From NCBI RefSeq assembly GCF_947497005.1, contig NZ_CANMFF010000001.1:186001-250000 (forward strand): a DNA stretch of 64,000 bases. The letters are read 5' to 3'. How positions within the stretch are numbered: position 1 is the stretch's first letter; each line of letters begins with the position of its first letter. Position numbers and translations under genes: made by a program. This document shows positions 36,012-44,956 of the stretch, piece after piece. The notes beneath the pieces were generated by a model. The model was not told where the DNA came from. It did no database searches and was given only the letters and a program-made list of their open reading frames with translations. The DNA is from an uncultured Ruegeria sp. GTDB taxonomy: Bacteria; Pseudomonadota; Alphaproteobacteria; Rhodobacterales; Rhodobacteraceae.

Positions 36012-37133
36012 ATGAGCGACGATACCCCTTCTCCGGATCAGGTGCCGGGTGCGCCGCACCCGCGTGAGACAGCGCGGCTTTTTGGTCAGGACGCGGCTGA
36101 AGATGCTTTTCTGACTGCCTACAATTCCGACAGGCTGCATCACGGGTGGTTGCTGACCGGGCCGCGCGGCGTCGGCAAAGCAACACTGGCTTGGCGGATC
36201 GCGCAGTTTCTGCTCGCGACCCCTCTGGCAGATAACGAAGGGCTGTTTGGCGCGCCACCTCCGCCTGCAACGCTCGACATTGATCCCGACCACCCCGTCG
36301 CGCATCGCATTCAAGCGGGGGCGGAACCGGGTCTGGCGGCAATAACCCGGTCGCTGAATGATCAGGGGCGGCTGCGCGGTGAGATTGTCGTGGACGATAT
36401 CCGCAAGCTCGGGAAGTTCTTTGGACTGTCTTCTGCCGATGGTGGACGTCGTGTCGTGATTGTGGATTCGGCAGACGAAATGAATGTCAGTGCCGCCAAT
36501 GCACTGCTGAAAATGTTGGAAGAACCGCCTGCGCGTACCACCTTGCTGTTGGTGTCGCACCAATCCTCGCGCTTGCTGCCCACGATTCGCTCTCGCTGCC
36601 GGTCCTTGCGCCTTGGACCGCTGGGCGCAGACGACATGCAGGCCGCGCTGTCACAAACCAGCACAAACATACCTGACCAGAACGAGTATCTCGCCGCATT
36701 GGCCGCTGGCTCGGTGGGTGATGCAGTGCGTCTGATCAATCTTGGTGGTTTTGAAATCTATGCCGAATTGATTGGCATTCTGGGCACCCTGCCCCGTATG
36801 GACCGGCAGCGCGCACTGGCGCTTGCCGAGGCCGCCGCCCAGCGCGGTGCCGCCGAGCGGTTCGAGCTGTTGTTGACGCTGATTGATGTCGCTTTGTCCC
36901 GACTGGCCCTGACCGGGGCGACCGGCACCCCCCCCGTCCCCGAAGCGGCCCCAAACGAAAGTGAAACGCTGGCGCGCCTGTCAGCTTCTCCGGATCAAGC
37001 CCGCCGCTGGGCCGAAGTCTCCGCGACGATCACTGCCCGCGCGCGGCATGGTCAGGCGGTGAACCTTGACCCTGCCGCTCTGGTCCTAGATACGGTATTC
37101 AAGATACAGGAAACCGCCGGTCAGAACAGATGA
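36012..37133 (+). CDS. holB: DNA polymerase III subunit delta prime
   Basis: This 373-aa clamp-loader subunit has the P-loop-like WLLTGPRGVGKATLAWRIAQ and the pattern VVIVDSADEMNVSAANALLKMLEEPP, followed by LVSHQSSRLLPTIRSRC (sensor region). It works with DnaX and HolA to load the sliding clamp. It is placed between tmk and tatD, overlapping tatD by 4 bp. Confidence 0.95.
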   Translation: MSDDTPSPDQVPGAPHPRETARLFGQDAAEDAFLTAYNSDRLHHGWLLTGPRGVGKATLAWRIAQFLLATPLADNEGLFGAPPPPATLDIDPDHPVAHRIQAGAEPGLAAITRSLNDQGRLRGEIVVDDIRKLGKFFGLSSADGGRRVVIVDSADEMNVSAANALLKMLEEPPARTTLLLVSHQSSRLLPTIRSRCRSLRLGPLGADDMQAALSQTSTNIPDQNEYLAALAAGSVGDAVRLINLGGFEIYAELIGILGTLPRMDRQRALALAEAAAQRGAAERFELLLTLIDVALSRLALTGATGTPPVPEAAPNESETLARLSASPDQARRWAEVSATITARARHGQAVNLDPAALVLDTVFKIQETAGQNR

Positions 37134-37936
37134 GCGACACTCCCCAAATTACTGACAGCCATTGCCATCTGGACTTCCCGGATTTTGATGGCCAGTTGAA
37201 CGACATCATCACGCGCGCCGCGGAGGCTGGCGTGACCCGGATGGTGACGATTTGCACCAAGCTTCGCAATGAACCCAGTGTGCGAGCGATTGCCGAGGCC
37301 CATGCGCCGATTTTCTATGCCGCCGGCACGCATCCGATGAGCGTTGCGGACGAGCCAATGATCTCGGTCAATGATCTGGTCGCTTTGGCACAGCATCCGA
37401 AATTTGTTGGCATCGGCGAAACCGGCCTAGACTACCACTATACCGCTGACAGTGCAGAGGTTCAGAAACAGTCCTTGCGCGTCCATATCGAAGCGGCTCA
37501 ACGTACTGGGCTGCCTCTGATCATTCATGCCCGTGCAGCGGATGACGATATGGCCCGTATTCTGACGGAAGAGTATCGCAACGCACCCTATACCTGCGTG
37601 ATGCACTGTTTCTCATCCTCCGCGGAATTGGCCAAAGCCGCGCTGGAGCTGGGGTTCTATTTATCCATGTCCGGCATCGCAGCCTTCCCAAAAAGCCAGG
37701 AGCTGCGTGACATATTCACAATTGCCCCCGTGGATCGCATTCTGGTGGAAACCGACGCGCCCTATCTGGCTCCGCCGCCCTATCGCGGCAAACGCAACGA
37801 ACCAGCCTATACCGCACACACAGCCGGCAAGGGAGCTGAGGTGTTTGGTATGGACTACATGGATTTTGCCGCGCAGACGCAGGCAAACTTTGATCGACTT
37901 TTCACCAAAGCTGCCTTGTACAAGGCCGCTGCATGA
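37130..37936 (+). CDS. tatD: TatD-family metal-dependent DNase
   Basis: This is a 268-aa TIM-barrel hydrolase. Metal ligands are visible in TDSHCHLDFPDFD, GETGLDYHY, LIIHARAADDD, VMHCFSSS and ETDAPYLAPPPYRGK, the complete TatD set. It is coupled to holB upstream and to the metallo-hydrolase downstream by 4-bp overlaps. Confidence 0.95.
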   Translation: MSDTPQITDSHCHLDFPDFDGQLNDIITRAAEAGVTRMVTICTKLRNEPSVRAIAEAHAPIFYAAGTHPMSVADEPMISVNDLVALAQHPKFVGIGETGLDYHYTADSAEVQKQSLRVHIEAAQRTGLPLIIHARAADDDMARILTEEYRNAPYTCVMHCFSSSAELAKAALELGFYLSMSGIAAFPKSQELRDIFTIAPVDRILVETDAPYLAPPPYRGKRNEPAYTAHTAGKGAEVFGMDYMDFAAQTQANFDRLFTKAALYKAAA

Positions 37937-38730
37937 CCGGGCTGCGATTTACAATTTTGGGATGCGGTTCCTCGGGCGGCGTGCCCCGGCTGGGTGGTCA
38001 CTGGGGTGATTGCGATCCGTCGAACCCTAAAAACATCCGACGCCGGTGTTCGATGCTTGTCGAACGCGACGGCCCGGATGGGACGACCTCGGTCCTGATC
38101 GATACAACACCGGACATGCGCAGCCAGCTGCTGGACACAAGTACCGGGCGGTTGGACGCAGTGGTCTATACCCACTCCCATGCGGATCACATGCACGGAA
38201 TCGACGACCTGCGCATGATCGTGTTCAACATGAAAACCCGTGTTCCTGTTTGGGCTGACGGCGACACTCAAAACGCCCTGTTGGGACGGTTTGGATATGC
38301 ATTCATTCAACCCGAAGGCTCTCCCTATCCGCCGATCCTCGAACTCAAGTCTATCGACGGCCCATTTGAAATCGACGGCCCCGGCGGCCCAATTCCGTTT
38401 CGCCCGTTCAAAGTAAACCACGGTTCGATCGATTCCCTTGGGTTTCGCATGGGGCAACTCGCTTATTTGCCGGATGTCGCCGAGATCTACGATGATGCAT
38501 GGCCCGAGATGGAAGAGTTGGACTGTCTTATCATCGACGCCCTGCGTCGCTCACCTCATCCCACGCATGCCCATCTGGAAAAGACGCTCGGGTGGATCGA
38601 AAAACTGCAACCGAAACGCGCAGTTTTGACCAACATGCATATCGATCTCGACTACGCGACCGTCGATGCAGAAACTCCGGACCATATCACCCCCGCTTTT
38701 GACGGGATGGTGATAAATCAGGCGCAGTAG
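37933..38730 (+). CDS. Metallo-beta-lactamase-fold hydrolase (PhnP-like)
   Basis: This is a 265-aa protein. The start FTILGCGSSGGVPRLGGHWG and the zinc motif THSHADHMHGIDDLR (HxHxDH) mark it as the PhnP-like branch of metallo-hydrolases. Distal His residues lie in KVNHGSIDSLGFR and in LTNMHIDLDYA. PhnP cleaves cyclic ribose phosphates, but no phosphonate gene is present, so the substrate is open. It is the last gene of the tmk-holB-tatD unit. Confidence 0.9.
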   Translation: MTGLRFTILGCGSSGGVPRLGGHWGDCDPSNPKNIRRRCSMLVERDGPDGTTSVLIDTTPDMRSQLLDTSTGRLDAVVYTHSHADHMHGIDDLRMIVFNMKTRVPVWADGDTQNALLGRFGYAFIQPEGSPYPPILELKSIDGPFEIDGPGGPIPFRPFKVNHGSIDSLGFRMGQLAYLPDVAEIYDDAWPEMEELDCLIIDALRRSPHPTHAHLEKTLGWIEKLQPKRAVLTNMHIDLDYATVDAETPDHITPAFDGMVINQAQ

Positions 38731-38784
38731 GCTCCTGCCCCGCGCCCCTCAGATAACGCAGCTTGCCTGCCACACGGGGGCCGC

Positions 38785-39717
38785 ATGCTGCAAAGCCTGA
38801 TCGACGTCATTCTTCCGGTCTTTCTTGTGATTGGTGCCGGATACACTGCGACCCGGACAGGATATTTCAAAGAAGCGCATGTCGATGGGTTGATGAAGTT
38901 CACTCAAGGGTTTGCGATCCCCTGCCTGTTGTTTCTGGCCATCGCGCATCTGGACCTCAGCGCCAGTTTCGACCCCCGGCTGCTGGCCAGTTTCTATTCC
39001 GCCGCCGCGTTGTGTTTCACTGCCGGTCTGTTCGGTGCGCGCATCATTTTCGGGCGCGATTGGGAAGACTGTGTCGCTATCGGGTTCTGCTGCCTGTTCT
39101 CAAACTCTGTCCTTTTGGGTCTGCCGATAACTGAACGCGCATATGGCCCCGAGAACCTGACGGGCAACTACGCGATCATCGCCTTCCATTCTCCATTTTG
39201 TTACGGCGTCGGGATCACGGTGATGGAGGTCGTACGCAATCGCGGTCATGGAGGAGTGCGGATGGCGCGCTCTGTTTTGTCCGCGATGTTCCAGAACGCC
39301 CTGATCCTTGGCATAGCGCTGGGGTTCCTGGTAAACCTTTCCGGTCTTGCTATCCCGGCGGTGGTCGATGAAGCCCTTGGGTTGATCACGCGCGCAGCTT
39401 TACCCGGTGCGCTGTTTGCCCTTGGTGGAGTATTGGTCAAGTACAAGCCCGAAGGCGATCTGCGCACCATCGCTTTTGTCTGTTGTATCTCATTGATGCT
39501 GCACCCCAGCCTTGTGTGGATATTCGGCAAATCCACCGGCCTGACACAGGATCTTTTCCGCTCGGGTGTTTTGAACGCCGCCATGGCCCCCGGCTTCAAC
39601 GCCTATATCTTCGCCAACATGTATGGTCGCGCCAAGCGGGTCGCAGCTTCGGCTGTTCTGATTGGAACGGCAACGTCAATCCTGACGGTCTGGATGTGGT
39701 TGACCCTTCTGGGCTAA
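38785..39717 (+). CDS. AEC-family (auxin efflux carrier-like) transporter
   Basis: This 310-aa inner-membrane protein has about ten helices in two inverted sets of five, as in the AEC family. It contains SLIDVILPVFLVIGAGYTA at the start, PCLLFLAIAHLDL, and the second-half pattern AALPGALFALGGVLVKY. Bacterial relatives export malate, malonate or other organic acids; the cargo here is unknown. It is separated by 54 bp from the previous gene. Confidence 0.9.
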   Translation: MLQSLIDVILPVFLVIGAGYTATRTGYFKEAHVDGLMKFTQGFAIPCLLFLAIAHLDLSASFDPRLLASFYSAAALCFTAGLFGARIIFGRDWEDCVAIGFCCLFSNSVLLGLPITERAYGPENLTGNYAIIAFHSPFCYGVGITVMEVVRNRGHGGVRMARSVLSAMFQNALILGIALGFLVNLSGLAIPAVVDEALGLITRAALPGALFALGGVLVKYKPEGDLRTIAFVCCISLMLHPSLVWIFGKSTGLTQDLFRSGVLNAAMAPGFNAYIFANMYGRAKRVAASAVLIGTATSILTVWMWLTLLG

Positions 39718-39778
39718 CTGTGGTGTTGACTTCAGGTCGTGCCGAAACACCTATCGCAGACCGCAGCAGGAGATCCGA

Positions 39779-40477
39779 ATGTCACATGCCGTCATCGTCG
39801 CCCATGGCCAACCGTCCGACCCTGAACCGGCCGAAGCTGCACTTGCCGCATTCGCCGCAAAGGTCGACGCGCTGACCGGGACGGTATCGGTGCATTCGGC
39901 AACTTTGGCTGCGCCGGGCGCGTTAGAAGCAATGCTGAACAATGTACCCGAAAACTCGGTTATCTATCCTCTTTTCATGGCAAAAGGGTGGTTCGTCACC
40001 AGTGCCTTGCCAAAGCGCATTGGTGACCACGCTATACGGATTTTGGATCCGTTGGGCATTGATCCCGAGTTGCCAACCCTGACAGCGCGCGCGCTTCAGG
40101 AAAAATTGTCAGAACAGAAATGGGCCGCACAATCGACCGACCTTGTGATCGCCGCGCACGGGTCGGGTCGCAGTCGGAACCCATCGGTTGTGACGAAGGA
40201 ATTCGCAGTACAGCTTGGAAAACAGGTGGCATTCCGATCCGTCCGCGTTGGCTTTGTCGAAGAACAACCTGCGATTGCCGAGGCCGCGCTAGGCGCTTCG
40301 GATCAGGCTCTGTGTCTGCCGTTCTTTGCCTGTAACGGAGGACATGTTCTGGAGGATGTGCCCGAGGAACTGGACCGGGCCAATTTCGCCGGTGTCGTGA
40401 TGCCTGTTGTCGGAGAACTCGTGCCGATCCGGTGCCAGATTGCAAAAAAGGTGACAGAGGCCTTCGAATCCGCCTGA
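39779..40477 (+). CDS. CbiX/SirB-family chelatase-like protein
   Basis: This is a 232-aa protein with two similar halves. SHAVIVAHGQPSDPEPAE at the start and LVIAAHGSGRSRNPSVV near residue 120 each carry the His of the CbiX/SirB ferro- or cobaltochelatase fold. Family members insert Fe2+ or Co2+ into sirohydrochlorin. No siroheme or cobalamin gene is in the window, so the metal is uncertain. AGGAG precedes the ATG. It is convergent with the diguanylate cyclase 18 bp away. Confidence 0.8.
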   Translation: MSHAVIVAHGQPSDPEPAEAALAAFAAKVDALTGTVSVHSATLAAPGALEAMLNNVPENSVIYPLFMAKGWFVTSALPKRIGDHAIRILDPLGIDPELPTLTARALQEKLSEQKWAAQSTDLVIAAHGSGRSRNPSVVTKEFAVQLGKQVAFRSVRVGFVEEQPAIAEAALGASDQALCLPFFACNGGHVLEDVPEELDRANFAGVVMPVVGELVPIRCQIAKKVTEAFESA

Positions 40478-40495
40478 CCCATTGGATTCACAAGC

Positions 40496-41488
40496 TCAGG
40501 ATTGCACGTTGGTCAGCGTCGAATACAGGCGATGGCAGGACCGGCCATCCCGCTTTGCCTGATACAGAGCCAAATCCGCCGCGTGCAGAATATCGGCAGC
40601 CTTGAGCACCTGAAGTTGAGTTGATAACGCAGTGCCAATACTGGCTGAAATACTACATGGCTGGGTCTGGAACATCATCGGTTCATTCAAGCGCGCGATC
40701 AGACGGTCTGCAATGGATGCCAGCGTTCCTTCTTGTGTCAAACCCTTAAAAATAATAACAAATTCATCTCCTCCGACTCGGGCAACTGTATCGGCGCTGC
40801 GTGTTTCCTCCAGCATGATGCGCGCCGCTTGTTGCAGGACATAGTCACCGGCAGCGTGTCCCAGCCTGTCATTCACTGATTTGAAGAAATCCAGATCCAG
40901 ATGCATCAGGGCAAATGCGGAATTGGTCAAGATCAGGTGCCCCAACACATGATCCATAGCTCTTCGGTTCTTCAACCCGGTCAGCGTGTCGGTATAAGCC
41001 TGCTCTTCAGCAGCAAGCATAGCCCCCTGAAGTCTAAGGTTAAGTGAGCGCGACGCCTCCATCGCGGCGGACTTGGCTTCAACCAGATACAAAAGCTCGA
41101 TGGCCAGATCGGTGCCCGAGAAATCGGCGCTTGTCAGCGCGTAATCCCGCACCGCGTCCAGTATGGAAATCCCGAAAGACAGGTTGATGACTGCGCCTCC
41201 CGATTGCTGCAATGGGGCGACCAACCCCTTGAGGGTTGTGCGCGGTTCGTCACGAAATTTCAGATGCAGTTTAGCCCCGGCCATCGACATCAATGCAGGA
41301 ACGGTCGTAACCGTTCTGGGACGGATCAGCTCAAACACATCCAGAAACCCCTGCCCCACCAATGGCAGCTCCGGGCGCAGTTTTTGCAGGGTCGAGCCAG
41401 CTTGCCCGATGCACCCTTTTTGATCCACCAACAAGAACATAGGACACAGCGTTTCCAGAAGACCCGCCAATTCTTGGGTGTCTGTCAT
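40496..41488 (-). CDS. Diguanylate cyclase with H-NOX-associated N-terminal domain
   Basis: This is a 330-aa cytoplasmic enzyme making c-di-GMP. Residues ~1-120 look like the heme-NO-binding-associated (HNOBA) sensor domain that docks to H-NOX. A signalling helix follows (about 125-165). The GGDEF domain follows with LTGLKNRRAMD and the active-site ARVGGDEF. The RxxD inhibitory site is present as RSAD six residues before GGDEF (I-site intact). The start overlaps the H-NOX stop by 4 bp. It is expected to be switched by the H-NOX partner. Confidence 0.88.
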   Translation of the reverse strand: MTDTQELAGLLETLCPMFLLVDQKGCIGQAGSTLQKLRPELPLVGQGFLDVFELIRPRTVTTVPALMSMAGAKLHLKFRDEPRTTLKGLVAPLQQSGGAVINLSFGISILDAVRDYALTSADFSGTDLAIELLYLVEAKSAAMEASRSLNLRLQGAMLAAEEQAYTDTLTGLKNRRAMDHVLGHLILTNSAFALMHLDLDFFKSVNDRLGHAAGDYVLQQAARIMLEETRSADTVARVGGDEFVIIFKGLTQEGTLASIADRLIARLNEPMMFQTQPCSISASIGTALSTQLQVLKAADILHAADLALYQAKRDGRSCHRLYSTLTNVQS

Positions 41489-42072
41489 CCGTTCCGAGCC
41501 CCCAGATCAAAGTGACGCCCTTCTGCAAAGGCGCTTTCAACCAGCATGATGGAAATGACGTCGCTATCCTGATACCGCTCTTCATGTGACAACATCACCA
41601 AGGCGCCATAGTCGTCCGCCATTGCACGCAAGACACCAACCATGACGCTGGAATACCCCGGCAAACCCGGAGAGCAGCCAAGTTGGTATTCGGTTGCAGA
41701 TAGCTCTCTCAGTTCCAGGGTCGGCAACGCCAAATCGGACACGGCCAGCCGCACGCGGTCTGCCAGATCATCCAGTGAATGCAGAAACTCCACATAGCTG
41801 ACACCGCCAAACCTGAGTAATCGGCGCAATCCTTCCATGTTCGGATGGGACACCAGATACGTACCCACATCCTCAAGAATTTCCGCCTGAGATCGGTCGA
41901 GATCGACGCTTAGAGCGTCCAGCACCCGTGCCGTCATGTCATCGTCATAGACGAGCATGGCTTCAAACTCGATAAAACCCAGTCGTGCGGCTTCTGTCAC
42001 GCGCAACCAGCAGGATTGCCCGTAGGTCGCGCAGACAAAAGACTGTATCGCCCGATTGATCAGACCATGCAT
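41485..42072 (-). CDS. H-NOX-family protein with altered heme pocket
   Basis: This 195-aa protein is of normal H-NOX length and begins with the family signature MHGLINRAIQSFV, which is why the ATG at 42072 is preferred over a TTG eight codons earlier. H-NOX domains hold heme through a proximal His (about residue 102) and a YxSxR motif. In a gapless manual alignment with a canonical H-NOX, the proximal His position is A104 (in LDDLADRV), and YxSxR reads GCSPG (132-136). Both key elements therefore seem lost, though H98 lies nearby. It is coupled to the diguanylate cyclase by a 4-bp overlap. It probably still modulates that enzyme, but perhaps not as a heme NO sensor. Confidence 0.85.
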   Translation of the reverse strand: MHGLINRAIQSFVCATYGQSCWLRVTEAARLGFIEFEAMLVYDDDMTARVLDALSVDLDRSQAEILEDVGTYLVSHPNMEGLRRLLRFGGVSYVEFLHSLDDLADRVRLAVSDLALPTLELRELSATEYQLGCSPGLPGYSSVMVGVLRAMADDYGALVMLSHEERYQDSDVISIMLVESAFAEGRHFDLGARNG

Positions 42073-42190
42073 CGGATGCCCCAGATTGGTGTCCAATGCA
42101 CTGTGGGCTGAAAAACCTTAACAAAAAGCCAAAATCCACCGTGAATTGTAGCGAATGCAATCAGGCATCAGGTCGATATCACCTGTCCGG

Positions 42191-43750
42191 TCAGAAATCC
42201 GTGGGCGCGCCGCCTTCGGCTTTGCGACGTTCCACAAACTCGGCCAGTTCCTCTCGAATCCCTTCATCTATCGGAGGGGCTTCGAAACTGGAAATGATCT
42301 CTTTGAACATGTGATGGGCGCGTTCAGCGGTCCAGATTCCGCCAGCGACCTCCCAGCCTTCATAGTTCTTCCAGTCGCTCAGGAAAGGTTGATAGAAGGC
42401 TGTGGTATAGCGATCCTGTGTATGTTGAATCCCAAAGAAATGACCGTCATTTCCGACCGACCTGATCGCATCCAATGCAATCTCGTCCGGTCCTGTGGCG
42501 GTTAACTCAGGGTTCATATAGCGTTGAATTTGCTGCAGGATTTCGCAATCCATGATGAACTTTTCCGGGCTTGCGATCAGCCCTCCCTCAAGCCACCCGG
42601 CAGCATGATAGACCATGTTGGTGCCCGATTGCACAGAGGCCCAAAGCGAATTCGAAGTCTCCCACACCGATTGCCCGTCCGGCACATTTGCCGCGCAAAC
42701 ACCCGAAGATCGCATGGGCAGGCCATAGAACCGTGCCATCTGACCGGTCATCTGCGTCGAACGCATGTATTCCGGCGTCCCAAATGCGGGTGCACCAGAT
42801 TTCATATCCACGTTAGAGGTGAACGTACCGATCACACAAGGAATGCCGGGACGCACATATTGGAACAGAGCGATGGCACACAACGCCTCGGCCAGAGATT
42901 GCGCCACTGCCCCCGACATGGTCACCGGCGCCATGGCCCCCGCCAGAGTAAAGGGTGTGACCACAATCGCCTGACCGCGCCGCGCCAGCCGCAGACAGCC
43001 GTCAATCATCGGATGATCATGCTTAAGGGGTGAGGTGGAGTTGATGTTGGTATACATCCGTGGCGCGGCTTCGAACTCATCATGGCTCAGCCCGCCAGCA
43101 ATGCGCACCATTTCTATTACATCTTCGACACGTTCCTTACCCAGCGAATAGGCATGCATCGCCTTGTCCGTCAGGGTCAGTTTATCATACAGCACGTCCA
43201 GATGCCGAACACTGGCATGGATATCGACCGGCTCGACCGGGTATCCACCCGCGAAATGGATGCAGTTGAAGTACTGCGTCAGTTTCAGAAGGTTCCGGCA
43301 CATCTCACGATTGCCCGGCACCTTTTTCCCGATCTCCATGTCCCAATAATTCGGTGGGGAAGAGACGTTGCCGAACAGAATGTTTTTCCCGCCAATTTCG
43401 ATCTTCCGATCTGGATTGCGGGGGGTGATCGAAAACTTACTCGGGGCTTTGGCGATCATCTCCATAACAAAGTCCCGACCCATACGGACATTGTCACCGT
43501 CGATGGTACAACCGGCTTCGCGCAGGATGCCGATCGCCTCTTCATTGTAAAATTCGATCCCGATCTCTTCGAGGATACGCATGGCCCCTTCATGGATCGC
43601 TTCGATCCCGGCCTGATCCAGCGGTTCCGTCGGCCGGTCAATATTGATCGGCGGATCCCAGGGCATCTGGTCAATCGCCGCGCTGCCCCTGCGTGCAGCT
43701 GCCCCTGCGCGGCCTCCGCCGCGGCGCTTGCGTGTCGTGGTCTCGGCCAT
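42191..43750 (-). CDS. Trimethylamine methyltransferase (MttB) family protein, non-pyrrolysine
   Basis: This is a 519-aa MttB-superfamily protein. Residues 1-25 are an Arg/Gly-rich tail; the rest is the TIM-barrel methyltransferase with IHEGAMRILEEIGIEF at its start, PRMYTNINSTSPLKHD and VVTPFTLAGAMAPVT. The frame is uninterrupted, so it lacks the amber-encoded pyrrolysine of true trimethylamine methyltransferase, like the glycine-betaine methyltransferases. Those pass the methyl to a corrinoid protein; no corrinoid-protein gene is in the window. It stands alone, with 118 bp to the HAD gene upstream. Confidence 0.9.
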   Translation of the reverse strand: MAETTTRKRRGGGRAGAAARRGSAAIDQMPWDPPINIDRPTEPLDQAGIEAIHEGAMRILEEIGIEFYNEEAIGILREAGCTIDGDNVRMGRDFVMEMIAKAPSKFSITPRNPDRKIEIGGKNILFGNVSSPPNYWDMEIGKKVPGNREMCRNLLKLTQYFNCIHFAGGYPVEPVDIHASVRHLDVLYDKLTLTDKAMHAYSLGKERVEDVIEMVRIAGGLSHDEFEAAPRMYTNINSTSPLKHDHPMIDGCLRLARRGQAIVVTPFTLAGAMAPVTMSGAVAQSLAEALCAIALFQYVRPGIPCVIGTFTSNVDMKSGAPAFGTPEYMRSTQMTGQMARFYGLPMRSSGVCAANVPDGQSVWETSNSLWASVQSGTNMVYHAAGWLEGGLIASPEKFIMDCEILQQIQRYMNPELTATGPDEIALDAIRSVGNDGHFFGIQHTQDRYTTAFYQPFLSDWKNYEGWEVAGGIWTAERAHHMFKEIISSFEAPPIDEGIREELAEFVERRKAEGGAPTDF

Positions 43751-43868
43751 CGTTGCCTCCGTTCTTGCTTGATACCAGCAAGCCCGGAAGGCACGGCTCT
43801 GGCCGCTCCGTCTGCGACAGAATATGTCGGTTTTTTATTTCAGACTGTCGATTGTCGGCTCAAGCCAA

Positions 43869-44561
43869 TCAGTTTTGCGCCAGCCATTCGGGAATATGCC
43901 CGATATCCGGCAAGACCACATCCGCCATTGGTGCCAGTGCCTCTGCCTCTGCCAGTCCGGTCAGAACACCGATGGTGGTCATTCCTGCCGCGCGCCCTGC
44001 CTGCAAGTCGTGAAGACTGTCGCCCACCATCGCGATACGCGAAGGTTCGACCCCGACATGTGCGGCAAAAGCCAGCAACTGGCCCGGCCCCGGCTTGAAC
44101 CCGTGACCACTGTCATACCCGGCTACAAAATCGAAGTGTTCCCGTATCCCGACAGACTCCAGATGCTGCAAAGCCGGATGCTCACTGTCATTGGTCGCAA
44201 CCCCCAACTTTATTCCCGCCTTTTGCAAACTTTCCAAAAACGGCACCAGAGGAACAGCAGGTGCCTGAGGGGCTGCGGCGGCTTCCGCATTCATCAGATC
44301 CACGATCTCTTGCAAGGTCATACCGTCAACATGTAAGATCAGGACCTCTGCGATTTCCTCGACAGTCGCGGCGATCACAATGCTGTCTGCGGTGTATCGC
44401 CCATGCTCGAAATCATATCCGATAACGCGGCCAAGCTCTGTCGCGCGATCCTCATCCCCTTGTGACAGGCGCAACAGCATCGAGCGCCCAAAGCCCCCCC
44501 AGGTGTTTGCAAAATCGAACAGCGTGCCGTCTTTATCGAAGACGATTGCATCTATCGGCAT
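43869..44561 (-). CDS. HAD-family phosphatase, phosphoglycolate-phosphatase-like
   Basis: This is a 230-aa HAD hydrolase. Motif I is IVFDKDGTLFDF (nucleophile and acid Asp), motif II is in KLGVATNDSEH, and motifs III/IV are in GFKPGPGQ and MVGDSLHDLQAGRAAG. An alpha-helical cap lies between motifs I and II. The ATG at 44561 has AGGAG upstream; longer frames include untranslated sequence. Motif II reads ATND, as in Gph-like enzymes. The physiological substrate is unassigned. Confidence 0.9.
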   Translation of the reverse strand: MPIDAIVFDKDGTLFDFANTWGGFGRSMLLRLSQGDEDRATELGRVIGYDFEHGRYTADSIVIAATVEEIAEVLILHVDGMTLQEIVDLMNAEAAAAPQAPAVPLVPFLESLQKAGIKLGVATNDSEHPALQHLESVGIREHFDFVAGYDSGHGFKPGPGQLLAFAAHVGVEPSRIAMVGDSLHDLQAGRAAGMTTIGVLTGLAEAEALAPMADVVLPDIGHIPEWLAQN

Positions 44562-44586
44562 CAGGTGCTCCTGCGGAAAAGATTGT

Positions 44587-44868
44587 TCAGGTCCAGTGTA
44601 TATCAGCGCCGGACAATACCGCCCTCGCTTGAGCGGGAAGATCATAGGCGAACGAGTTGGCGTCACAAAACGCCATGACCCACGAATCGTCAAGCACCAG
44701 AAAATCAAGTACCGACGCCAGAAATTCCGGATCACCTGCCAGGTCGCGCACATCCTCGATCGATGCACCTGTCGAGCCCAGAAAGACAGGCATAAGCTCG
44801 TCATTAGTGACCAACCAGCCCAGGGCTGTCAGGGCAAGTGTTTCGGCAAATTCGGATGATATCGACAT
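44587..44868 (-). CDS. DUF3572-family protein
   Basis: This is a 93-aa protein typical of alphaproteobacteria. The pattern ALTALGWLVTNDELMPVFLGSTG and the end SVLDFLVLDDSWVMAFCDA match DUF3572. It is all-helical and without signal peptide. It lies 25 bp upstream of the HAD gene, probably co-transcribed, and is divergent from the receiver-GGDEF gene. Function unknown. Confidence 0.88.
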   Translation of the reverse strand: MSISSEFAETLALTALGWLVTNDELMPVFLGSTGASIEDVRDLAGDPEFLASVLDFLVLDDSWVMAFCDANSFAYDLPAQARAVLSGADIHWT

Positions 44869-44956
44869 TAACTGGGCTCAGATCCGGTCTTGGAAAGGGT
44901 TTGTTAACCAGACTCATAAACACTTTGTTCACGCATGCAATCAACGGTGAACAACT

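Noticed and set aside
43820..43850. Hairpin CGACA-GAATA-TGTCG followed by six T
   Set aside because: The T-run is on the plus strand, but the flanking genes are both on the minus strand and the stem is only 5 bp, so a terminator role is not supported.
43082..44098. 338-codon plus-strand frame opposite the MttB and HAD genes
   Set aside because: It crosses two minus-strand genes with firm family matches and has no recognisable product.
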